Source: Ornithinimicrobium sufpigmenti (GTDB lineage Bacteria; Actinomycetota; Actinomycetes; Actinomycetales; Dermatophilaceae). From it: 64,000 nucleotides of DNA. Positions 23,316 to 31,019 of this stretch are shown here, piece by piece. Numbering within the stretch: position 1 is the stretch's first letter; each line of letters opens with the position of its first letter. The position numbers and the translations under genes were made by a program. The stretch spans positions 1,178,001-1,242,000 of the forward strand of contig NZ_CP036403.1 in NCBI RefSeq assembly GCF_004322775.1. Reading direction: 5' to 3'. Below the pieces are notes generated by a model, which did not search any database, was not told the DNA's origin, and saw only the letters and a program-made list of their open reading frames with translations.

Positions 23316-24899
23316 AGCAACGTCAGTCTTGTCTGCGGCGCCGTGGCCGTGCTCCTCGCGCGGGCGGGGGCACCGCGGCGGTGGCGGACGCCGCTGGTGC
23401 TGATCAGCCTCGTCGGCTTCATCCTGCTGTGCCGCCCTGAGCCCTCGGTCCTGCGGGCCGGTGTGATGGGCAGCGTGGGCCTGCTGGCGCTGACCTCCGG
23501 GAGACGTCGGGCCAGCCTGCCCGCCCTGGGTGCCGCGGTGATCGGGCTGCTCTGCCTCGACCCGTGGCTGGCGCGTTCCTACGGTTTCGCCCTGTCGACC
23601 CTGGCCACCCTCGGCCTGGTGCTGTGGGCGCGGCCCTGGGGTCTGGCCCTGGCCCGCCACCTGCCGCCCCGGCTGCACCTGCTCGCGATGGCGACCGCCA
23701 TCCCCCTGTCCGCCCAGCTGATCTGCGCCCCGGTCATCGTCCTGCTCCAGGGTCACATCACCACCCACGCGGTGCTGGCCAACCTGCTCGCCGCGCCGCT
23801 CGTCGCGCCCACGACCGTGCTCGGGGTGCTGGCGGCCTGCCTGGCGCCGCTCTGGGTGCCGCTCTCGACGGCCGTGGCGTGGCTGGCGGCGCTCCCGGCG
23901 TGGATGATCGCCCGCATCGCCCGGGTGGGCGCCGAGCTGCCGTACGGCACGATCGACTGGTGGGACGGCCACGCGGGTGCCTGGCTGCTCACGGCGGTGA
24001 CCGCCCTGGCGCTGTTGACCGGGCGCTGGTGGTGGCACCAGGCGCGTCGCCGTCCGTGGTGGGCCGGTGCCCTGGTCGCCGCCGGGGCTGCCTGGCTGTG
24101 GCCGTCGTCGGCGCTGAGCGGATGGCCACCGCCGGGATGGGTGGTCGTGGGCTGCGACGTCGGGCAGGGCGACGCCTTCGTGGTGGCCACCGCCCCGGCG
24201 CGGGCGCTCGTGGTCGACACGGGTCCGGACCCTCCGGCGGTGTCGCGGTGCCTGCGCGACCTGGGCGTGCGCGACGTGGACCTGCTGGTGCTGAGCCACT
24301 TCCACGCCGACCACGTCGGCGGCCTGACCGGGGTCCTGGGACAGGTCCGTGTCGGCACGGCCTACGTCTCCCCGGTGGCCGAGCCCGCGGACGTCGCCGA
24401 GCGGACCCTGGCCCGGCTGGCCGACGAGGGCGTGCCGGTGCACGTCGCCGGTGCCGGTGACCGGGTGCAGGTGGGTGGCGCGGCCGTCGAGGTCGTCGCT
24501 CCGGGGCCGCGACCGGTGGTCGGGGGCTCGGCCGCCAACAACGGCAGCCTCGTCCTCGACGTGGTCGTCGACGGCACGCGGGTGCTGCTCACCGGAGACC
24601 TGGAGCCAGAGGGTATGCGACCGGTGCGCGAGTGGGTGCGCGGCCGTGACTACGACGTGCTCAAGGTGGCGCACCACGGGTCGGCGGCCCAGGACGAGCG
24701 GCTGATCCACGGGGCGACGGCGGAGGTGGCGCTGATCGGGGTGGGTGCGGACAACACCTTCGGGCATCCCGCGCCGAGCCTGCTCTCGTTGCTGCAGTCC
24801 ACCGGTGCCGTGGTGCTGCGCACCGACCTGCACGGCGACATCGCCGTGGCACGGGACGACGACGGACGGCTGGTCGTGCACCGCCGGGACGGCGGGTGA
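23307..24899 (+). pseudogene. comEC: comEC 3' portion, disrupted by prophage
   Basis: This is the C-terminal 530 residues of the DNA-uptake channel protein ComEC. It starts inside the Competence domain at GSNVSLVCGAV and contains several transmembrane helices up to about residue 270. It then has the metallo-beta-lactamase-like domain with DVGQGDAFVV, the metal-binding LSHFHADHVGGLTG, TGDLEPEG and KVAHHGS. Intact ComEC is roughly 750-850 residues, so about 250-300 N-terminal residues are missing and must lie beyond the other phage end. A TTG at 23307 could start translation but there is no good ribosome site. Excision of the phage would restore the gene. Confidence 0.93.
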
Positions 24900-24918
24900 G
24901 GTGGCGGGTCGTCCTGCG

Positions 24919-25884
24919 TCAGGAGGCCTGACCCTCCTCGGTCTCCTCGCACGCCTGGTGGTCGCAGGCGTTGGCGCGCAGCTCGGCCGCGCTGCTGCTG
25001 AGTGCCTCGAGAGCGGCGGCGACGGCGGGGACCCGGCGCAAATCCGGGGTGGTGATCACCTGCACGACGCGGCGCGAGGGCGGGACGACGGGACGGACGA
25101 CGACGTCGGGGTGGGACACGGTGGTGAGGATGAGGTGCGGGACGAGGGCGACGCCCAGCCCGGCGGCGACCAGCCCGAGGACCGCGACGTAGTCCTCGGT
25201 CTCGAAGGCCACCTCGGGGTCGAACCCCGCCTTGTGCGCCAGCGTCAGCAGGTGCCCGCGGCAGCGCGGGCAGCCGGCGATCCACTGCTCGGCCTCCAGG
25301 TCGGCGAGCTCGACGGCGTCCTGGGCCGCCAGCTCGTGGTCCTTGGGCAGGACCAGCATCACCGGGTCGGTGAGGACGTCGAAGACGTCGAGCCCGCTGA
25401 GGTCGTCCACGCCGCGACCCGGGTCGTTGCCCTCGTAGGAGAAGGCCACCGCCAGGTCGACGTCGCCGCTGCGCAGCGCCGCGAGCGACTCCGGCGGCTC
25501 GGCCTCGCTGAACTGCACGGTGACGGCGGGGTGGCTCGCCCGGAGACCAGCCAGCGCCCGGGGGACGAGCGTGGCGGACGAGGAGGGGAAGGCCATCAGC
25601 CGCACCCGCCCGGCCTGCAGCCCGGCGATCGCCGACACCTCCGCCTGCGCCTTCTCGATGCGGTCCAGGATGTCGGTCGCGCGGTCGGCCAGGAGCGACC
25701 CCGCCTCCGTCAGCCGCACGGTTCGCCCGCTGCGCTCCACCAGCGCCGTGCCGGTCCGCTGCTCCAGACGGCGGACCATCTGGGAGATCGCCGGCTGGGT
25801 GTAGCCCAGGGAGTTCGCTGCGGCCGTGAACGAGCCCTGCTCGGCGATCGCCCGCATGACCCGCAGTCCCGCAACGTCAAACAT
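24919..25884 (-). CDS. LysR-family transcriptional regulator
   Basis: A 321-residue regulator started at MFDVAGLRVMRAI; an ATG four codons upstream is also possible. The N-terminal winged helix-turn-helix covers about 1-60, with SFTAAANSLGYTQPAISQMVRRLE as the recognition region, and a linker helix follows. The effector-binding domain runs from about 90 to 295 (VRLMAFPSSSATLVPRAL). A CPRCRGH motif near residue 195 and a Cys/His-containing tail (NACDHQACEE) are unusual and might sense redox or metal. It converges with comEC with only 19 bases between stops. Target unknown. Confidence 0.9.
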   Translation of the reverse strand: MFDVAGLRVMRAIAEQGSFTAAANSLGYTQPAISQMVRRLEQRTGTALVERSGRTVRLTEAGSLLADRATDILDRIEKAQAEVSAIAGLQAGRVRLMAFPSSSATLVPRALAGLRASHPAVTVQFSEAEPPESLAALRSGDVDLAVAFSYEGNDPGRGVDDLSGLDVFDVLTDPVMLVLPKDHELAAQDAVELADLEAEQWIAGCPRCRGHLLTLAHKAGFDPEVAFETEDYVAVLGLVAAGLGVALVPHLILTTVSHPDVVVRPVVPPSRRVVQVITTPDLRRVPAVAAALEALSSSAAELRANACDHQACEETEEGQAS

Positions 25885-25981
25885 GTCCGCCAGCATAACG
25901 GCGGGTGATCCACCCGGTGGTTCTGCCGCTCACGCGGTTACGCTGCCGGTGTCGGGACAGGATGCATGGCGGGAGCGGACG

Positions 25982-26971
25982 ATGACGGAGGAGCAGGTGG
26001 CGCCCCGGCTGCTGCGTCAACGCATCCTGGGCCACCCGCTCGACCCCCTGACCGACCCCGCAGAGGTGCAGCCGCCGGTCCTGGACGGACCCCGACCGCT
26101 CGAGCTGACCCTGCCGCCGCGGACGGCCGTCGACGAGCACGGGTATGCCGTCCTGCGCGAGCTGGTGGGACGGGGGGGCGTGCTGGCGCTCACCGGAGCC
26201 GGGATGTCGACCGCCTCCGGGATCCCTGACTACCGCGGGCCGGACGGCCGGCGGCGGGTGCAGCCGATGCAGCACAGCGAGTTCGTCGGGTCCGCCGTCG
26301 GGCGGCAGCGCTACTGGGCCAGGGCGTTCGTCGGCTGGGAGCGGTTCGCGGCGGCGAGTCCGAACGCTGCTCACCGGGCCGTCGCGGTCCTCGAGCGCGC
26401 CGGGATCGTCGACCATGTCCTCACCCAGAACGTGGACGGCCTGCACCAGGAGGCGGGGGCGCGCAGGGTGCTCGAGCTCCACGGGTCCCTCGCGCGCGTG
26501 GTCTGCCTGGACTGCGAGGAGGTCACGACCCGGGAGCAGGTGCACGCGTGGCTGATCGACGCCAACCCCGGCTTTCTGCGGCAGGCCAGCGAGCCGGGAC
26601 AGGTCCGGCCCGACGGGGACGTCGCACTGCCCGAAGACCTCGTGACAGGTTTCCGCACCCCGCGGTGCCTCGTCTGTCATGGTGACCGGCTCAAGCCGGA
26701 CGTCGTCTTCTTCGGCGGGTCGGTGCCGCGGTCGACGGTGGAGAGGGCGTTCGAGCTGCTGGGCGGTGCCCGCAGCCTGCTCGTACTGGGCTCCTCGCTG
26801 CGGGTGATGAGCGGGTACCGGTTCGTGCGCAGAGCACGCCGGGACGGCATACCCGTGCTGGTCGTGACCCGTGGCCAGACCCGGGCCGACGCGGAGACGA
26901 CCGTGCACCTGGACGCGCTGCTCGACGACGTGCTGCCCAGGCTCGTGGAGGACGTCACGCGGGGTCCGTAG
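25982..26971 (+). CDS. NAD-dependent protein deacylase (Sir2 family)
   Basis: A 329-residue sirtuin. NAD-binding motifs are GAGMSTASGIPDYR (about 72-85) and TQNVDGLHQ (148-156); the catalytic His is H167 in LELHGSL. Four zinc cysteines are C175, C178, C229 and C232 (CLDC and CLVC). FFGGSVPR and GSSLRVMSGYRF complete the Rossmann part. An N-terminal extension of about 55 residues and the layout resemble bacterial SIRT4-like (class II) members. It would remove acyl groups from lysines using NAD. Start MTEEQVAPRL at 25982; the longer frame upstream has no ribosome site. Confidence 0.92.
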   Translation: MTEEQVAPRLLRQRILGHPLDPLTDPAEVQPPVLDGPRPLELTLPPRTAVDEHGYAVLRELVGRGGVLALTGAGMSTASGIPDYRGPDGRRRVQPMQHSEFVGSAVGRQRYWARAFVGWERFAAASPNAAHRAVAVLERAGIVDHVLTQNVDGLHQEAGARRVLELHGSLARVVCLDCEEVTTREQVHAWLIDANPGFLRQASEPGQVRPDGDVALPEDLVTGFRTPRCLVCHGDRLKPDVVFFGGSVPRSTVERAFELLGGARSLLVLGSSLRVMSGYRFVRRARRDGIPVLVVTRGQTRADAETTVHLDALLDDVLPRLVEDVTRGP

Positions 26972-27128
26972 CCCGCCGTCGCGGCACCGGGGCCAGGCAC
27001 GAGCTAGGGGGCCACCTCTACGGGTGCAGGTGCCGCTCCAAGATGCATTGACGGGCTGTCGGTGATGGAGTCATAAGTAAGCCCCGGCCGAACGGCCAGG
27101 GCACGAACTGACTCGAAGGAGGCGACAC

Positions 27129-28127
27129 ATGAACGTCAGCCAGGAGCAGATCAACGAACTCTACTCGGCCCAGGTAGTCACCCAGGATGGTGAGAAGTTG
27201 GGCGGCGTCGGCCAGGTGTACCTGGACGACCACACCGGCGAGCCGAGCTGGATCAGCGTCAAGACCGGCTGGTTCGGCACCAACGAGAGCCTGGTGCCGC
27301 TGGACGGCGCCGACCTGACGGAGGGCACCGTGCGCGTCGTTCCCACCAAGGACGTCATCAAGGACGCTCCCAACGTGGATGCCGACGCCCACCTCTCCGC
27401 GGAGGACCAGGACGCGCTCTTCCGCTACTACGAAGGCGCCGGGATCAACGTCAGCCGGTACGGCGACGACTTCGCCGGCACCACCACCGGAACGGGCACC
27501 GGGACGACCACCGGAACCACGGCCGGAATGGGCACCGGGACCGGAGGAACGGGTGACCGGGACGCAGCGGTCGGTGACGTCATGGGTCACCAGGGCGTCC
27601 ACGCCGAGGGCCACACGACCAGCGGCGACGTCGGCACGGGCGTGACCGGCACGGCGGGTACCGCCGGCATGGGTACGGGAGACGCCGACCTGCACCGCGA
27701 CACCGGCACCACCGACGACGGCTCGATGACCCTGCACGAGGAGCGCGTCGCCGTCGGCACCCAGCAGGTCGAGACCGGCCGGGTACGCCTTCGCAAGCAC
27801 GTCGTCACCGAGCAGGAGAACGTCACCGTCCCCGTCCAGCGCGAGGAGGTCGAGATCGTCCGCGAGCCCGTCGCCCCGGGTGAGGTGGACACCGACGGCG
27901 GGCTGCACGACGAGACGGCAGAGGTGACGCTGCACGAGGAGCGTCCCGTCATCGAGAAGGACGTGGTCGCGACCGAGCGTGTCGGCCTCGACAAGGAGAC
28001 CGTCACGGACGAGCAGCAGGTCGTCACCGACGTCTCGCGCGAGGAAGTCGACGTGGAGCGCGAGGGTGGCACCACCCGCGACGGCCTGGGCGGCACCGAC
28101 CGCGACGGCCGCGCCGGCGGGGTCTGA
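27129..28127 (+). CDS. PRC-barrel and DUF2382 domain protein
   Basis: A 332-residue protein preceded by GAAGGAGGCGAC. Residues 1-105 are a PRC-barrel (VVTQDGEKLGGVGQVYLDD, SWISVKTGWFG). A Gly/Thr repeat linker (about 118-150) and a second Gly/Thr region follow. The C-terminal 130 residues are DUF2382: LHEERVAVGTQQVETGRVRL, PVQREEVEIVREPV and LHEERPVIEKDVV. In cyanobacteria and actinobacteria such proteins are linked to stress tolerance and biofilm matrix, but mechanism is unknown. The next gene encodes a second, stand-alone PRC-barrel, separated by a strong terminator. Confidence 0.92.
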   Translation: MNVSQEQINELYSAQVVTQDGEKLGGVGQVYLDDHTGEPSWISVKTGWFGTNESLVPLDGADLTEGTVRVVPTKDVIKDAPNVDADAHLSAEDQDALFRYYEGAGINVSRYGDDFAGTTTGTGTGTTTGTTAGMGTGTGGTGDRDAAVGDVMGHQGVHAEGHTTSGDVGTGVTGTAGTAGMGTGDADLHRDTGTTDDGSMTLHEERVAVGTQQVETGRVRLRKHVVTEQENVTVPVQREEVEIVREPVAPGEVDTDGGLHDETAEVTLHEERPVIEKDVVATERVGLDKETVTDEQQVVTDVSREEVDVEREGGTTRDGLGGTDRDGRAGGV

Positions 28128-28172
28128 CCGCCCACAGCGTCCTGAGGCCGCCTCGGGCAGCCTGAGTTTCGC

Positions 28173-28210
28173 CCAGGAGGGGCACGACCGACCGGTCGTG
28201 CCCCTCCTGG
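28173..28210. terminator. Strong intrinsic terminator after the PRC-barrel/DUF2382 gene
   Basis: A perfect 17-bp stem (CCAGGAGGGGCACGACC and its complement) with a GACC loop lies 46 bases after the stop. GC content and stem length make a stable hairpin; no U tract follows, as is common in this type of genome. Confidence 0.8.
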
Positions 28211-28270
28211 CGTCCCCGTGGGGCAGACTGGCAGCGACGCGGCGCGGCCGCCCGACCCCCAGGAGGATCA

Positions 28271-28603
28271 GTGATCACCCAGGCCCAGCTCAACGCCCTC
28301 TACGACGCCGAGGTCGTCGACCAGGCCGGCGAGAAGGTCGGCCCCCTGGACCGGGTCTACCTGGACAACGCCACGGGGGACCCGGCGTGGGTCTCGGTGC
28401 GCACCGGGTGGTTCGCCGGGCGCCGGGTCTTCTGCCCCCTGGCCAATGCCGAGGTCGTCGGCACGCAGATCCGCGTCCCCTACCCGGTCGCGATGATCAA
28501 GGACGCGCCGGAGATCCCGGCGGACGAGCACCTGACCGAGGACGAGGAGGAGCAGCTGTACGACTACTACGCCGTCGACGAGGGCCCGGCACCCTCGGCC
28601 TGA
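28271..28603 (+). CDS. PRC-barrel domain protein
   Basis: A 110-residue protein preceded by CCCAGGAGGATCA. Residues 1-90 align by eye with the PRC-barrel of the gene before it: both start M-x-x-(S/T)QxQ(I/L)NxLYxAxVV and share GEKxGxxxxVYLD, W(I/V)SVxTGWF and (V/M)IKDAPxxxAD. It lacks the DUF2382 domain. The two genes are paralogues and probably arose by duplication of the N-terminal domain. It has a short acidic tail. Role unknown, likely stress related. Confidence 0.88.
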   Translation: MITQAQLNALYDAEVVDQAGEKVGPLDRVYLDNATGDPAWVSVRTGWFAGRRVFCPLANAEVVGTQIRVPYPVAMIKDAPEIPADEHLTEDEEEQLYDYYAVDEGPAPSA

Positions 28604-28682
28604 GCCGGCCCCACCGGGTCGGGGTCCGCCGCGCTCGGTGCAGGGGTATGCAGGAAAGGCAGGGGTGTGCCGCGGGTATGGT

Positions 28683-28726
28683 GCGGCGCCGCCTCCGGAG
28701 GGGATGGAGGTCGAAGGCGGCGCCGC
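28683..28726. terminator. Bidirectional terminator between PRC-barrel gene and lexA
   Basis: A perfect 12-bp inverted repeat (GCGGCGCCGCCT / AGGCGGCGCCGC) with a 20-base loop lies between the rightward PRC-barrel gene and the leftward lexA gene, so it can end both transcripts. Confidence 0.65.
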
Positions 28727-28760
28727 GGTCTGGGGGGCGCGCGGGGTTGAGAGGTCGGGC

Positions 28761-29480
28761 TCAGACCCGACGCAGGACCGCGGTGACCTTGCCGAGGATC
28801 GTGGCGTGGTCGCCGTCGATCGGCTCGTAGGCAGGGTTGTGCGGCATCAGCCAGGTCTTGCCGTCGCGGTGGCGGTAGGTCTTGACCGTCGCCTCGTTGT
28901 CGAGCAGTGCGGCCACGATGTCACCGTTGACGGCCGTCGGCTGGCGGCGTACGACGACCCAGTCGCCCTCGCAGATCGCGGCGTCGATCATCGAGTCGCC
29001 GACCACGTTGAGCAGGAAGAGCTCGCCGTCGCCGACAAGCTGGCGGGGGAGGGGGAAGACGTCCTCGACGGCCTCCTCGGCCAGGATCGGACCGCCGGCG
29101 GCGATGCGACCGACGAGCGGCACGTAGGAGGGGCGGGGGCGCGCGTCGCCGATGCCGGTCTCGTCGACCTCGGCCGTCGGGACGCGTCCACCGTCGGTGT
29201 CGCCGCGCCGGTAGCCCTGGCCCTCGGTGGTGGGGTTGACAACCTCGATGGCGCGGGGGCGGTGGGGGTCGCGGCGCAGGTAGCCCTTGCGTTCGAGCAT
29301 CTTCAGCTGGTGCGCGACCGAACTCGGTGAGGTCAGCCCGACGGCCTCACCGATCTCGCGCAGGCTCGGTGGGTAGCCGCGGGCGTCCACCGAGTCGCGG
29401 ATGACGTCGAGGACGCGCTGCTGCCGGTTGGTCAGCTTGGCCCCACCATCGCGGTCGGGCATCTCGTGGATCGTGGCCAT
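28761..29480 (-). CDS. lexA: LexA repressor
   Basis: A 239-residue SOS repressor and self-cleaving protease. The winged helix-turn-helix (about 15-80) contains [24 protein letters not shown]. The C-terminal peptidase has the A128-G129 cleavage bond in [10 protein letters not shown], catalytic S163 in GDSMIDAAI and K200 in ATVKTYR. All elements needed for RecA-stimulated cleavage are present. An insert of about 30 residues between domains is typical of actinobacterial LexA. A consensus SOS box lies about 140 bases upstream, indicating autoregulation. Confidence 0.97.
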   Translation of the reverse strand: MATIHEMPDRDGGAKLTNRQQRVLDVIRDSVDARGYPPSLREIGEAVGLTSPSSVAHQLKMLERKGYLRRDPHRPRAIEVVNPTTEGQGYRRGDTDGGRVPTAEVDETGIGDARPRPSYVPLVGRIAAGGPILAEEAVEDVFPLPRQLVGDGELFLLNVVGDSMIDAAICEGDWVVVRRQPTAVNGDIVAALLDNEATVKTYRHRDGKTWLMPHNPAYEPIDGDHATILGKVTAVLRRV

Positions 29481-29619
29481 GGGTCTCCATCCCCTCGTTC
29501 TGTCGCCACTTCCTCTGCGGGTCAGGGCCCGGGACGAAAGCCCAGGTCAGAGGGTCTGTCAGTGGCGGGTGATTCAGTTCCTGACATGCCACTAGGGTAC
29601 GCGCGCCAGGACCGGATGA

Positions 29620-29633
29620 CAAACATCTGTTCG
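29620..29633 (-). promoter_or_regulatory. LexA-binding SOS box
   Basis: Read on the minus strand this is CGAACAGATGTTTG, a full match to the mycobacterial/actinobacterial SOS consensus CGAACRNRYGTTYG. It sits in the 250-base gap between lexA and the divergent LysM gene, so one site could control both. Confidence 0.85.
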
Positions 29634-29731
29634 GTCCGCGTGTCGACATCCTCGGACGGCTGTGCTAGACATAGGACAAAGTTCCATCGGACACGCGTCC
29701 GAGGGACCAGAGGAACAGGAAGGTGATCACC

Positions 29732-30232
29732 ATGAGCACTGCCACCCTCGAGACCACCGCGGCTCTCCCGCTGGGGCTCGCGCCGGGCCGGTCGGGCCGC
29801 CGCGCAGCGCGTCCGCGCCCCGCGCACCTGCAGCTGGTGCCGACCAGCGCCCGCGGCAGTGACGCAGCCGCCGGAGAGACCGCCGCTCCCGCCTCTGCCT
29901 GGACCGTCGCCGCACCCGCCGTGAGCCGCGCCGCTGCCGCACGCCGCGCCGCCGCCGCGCCCCTGCGCATCACCCGCCGAGGCCGGCTGGCGCTGACCAG
30001 CACCGCGACGCTCGTCGTCGCTCTCGTGCTGCTGTCCCTCATGGGGGTGATCGGCCCGGCCGGCGCGAGCAGCTCGGTCGTCGTCCAGCCCGGGATGACG
30101 CTGTCGCAGATCGCCTCGCAGCAGCTCCCCGGGGTGCCGCTGAGCCAGGCGGTCACCGACATCCAGCGGGCCAACAAGCTCAGCACGACCTCGATCGCCG
30201 CCGGCCAGGAGCTGGTGATCCCCGGCCGCTGA
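29732..30232 (+). CDS. LysM-domain membrane protein, probable SOS division inhibitor
   Basis: A 166-residue protein with a long Ala/Arg/Pro-rich N-terminal cytoplasmic part. One transmembrane helix lies at about 90-112 (LALTSTATLVVALVLLSLMG), and a C-terminal extracytoplasmic LysM domain (VVVQPGMTLSQIASQQLPG, IQRANKLSTTSIAAGQELVI) follows. Divergence from lexA with a shared SOS box matches the mycobacterial gene Rv2719c and the functional class YneA/DivS, which delay division after DNA damage. Function is inferred from this context. The ATG at 29732 is preceded by GGAAGG; a GTG nine bases earlier is less well placed. Confidence 0.82.
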   Translation: MSTATLETTAALPLGLAPGRSGRRAARPRPAHLQLVPTSARGSDAAAGETAAPASAWTVAAPAVSRAAAARRAAAAPLRITRRGRLALTSTATLVVALVLLSLMGVIGPAGASSSVVVQPGMTLSQIASQQLPGVPLSQAVTDIQRANKLSTTSIAAGQELVIPGR

Positions 30233-30298
30233 CGAGGTCAGCCGCATCGACGAGGTCAACCCTGTCCGGCTCGACGCTCTTTCCAGCGCCGCCCGGGG

Positions 30299-30961
30299 TC
30301 AGCCCTCGCGGTGTGGCGCCGTCCCGCCCGCGTCGCCCGCCGACTCATCGCCGGCCTGGCCACCGACGGGGTCAACGCCCTCGGCCGTGGAGTAGACGGC
30401 GTCCCACACCACGGGCAGCTGTCCGGTGGGGATGAAGTAGCCGGCGATGTGGGGGTCGAACATCAGGCCACCGATCCCTGCCTCACGGTAGGTCTCGGCC
30501 GACTCGACGACCTCGCGTGGCGGGAGTGCGATCGCGCGGAGGTCCTCCTCCGGCCCGATCATGCCGTTCTTGACGGCGAAGTCCCGTGCGCGCTCCGCCG
30601 CAGTGAAGGTGAGCACCATGAGCTGGTCCTCGATCGTGGCTGCGGCCGGTGACTCCAGGCCCTCCTCGCCCACGGCGATGAACCACCAGTGGTCCAGCGA
30701 CATCGTCAGCCGCCAGAGCGCCGTCATTCCCACCTGGTCGTCCGGCCCGGTCACCTGCGCCGCGAGCCGGTCGGTCTGCGACTGCGGCAGGTCACTGCCC
30801 GCCGCAGACAGAGGTCGACCGTCGGTGGCGTCCTCGCCGGCGTCACCCCCCGTCTCGCCGGAGCCGCGGACCTCGGGACGCTGCCCCTCGTAGATCGAGT
30901 CCTCCGGCGCGGTGCCGGGTCGGTCGGCGTCCTGGAACGGCAAGGCGGTCGGATCAGTCAT
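30299..30961 (-). CDS. Conserved hypothetical protein
   Basis: A 220-residue soluble protein starting MTDPTALPFQDADRPG. Residues 1-75 are disordered and acidic. A folded centre follows with MTALWRLTMSLDHWWFIAVGEEG, DQLMVLTFTAAERARDFAVKNG and IGGLMFDPHIAGYFIPTG, alternating strands and helices that resemble SseB-like folds, though I cannot assign a family. The tail is Gly/Ala/Glu-rich. It converges with the LysM gene and lies downstream of the GH65 gene with 58 bases between. Confidence 0.7.
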   Translation of the reverse strand: MTDPTALPFQDADRPGTAPEDSIYEGQRPEVRGSGETGGDAGEDATDGRPLSAAGSDLPQSQTDRLAAQVTGPDDQVGMTALWRLTMSLDHWWFIAVGEEGLESPAAATIEDQLMVLTFTAAERARDFAVKNGMIGPEEDLRAIALPPREVVESAETYREAGIGGLMFDPHIAGYFIPTGQLPVVWDAVYSTAEGVDPVGGQAGDESAGDAGGTAPHREG

Positions 30962-31019
30962 GCCTGATATCCGACCACACCGGCCCCGCCGCGCCAAGAC
31001 GGACCGCCGGGGCGTCCGG

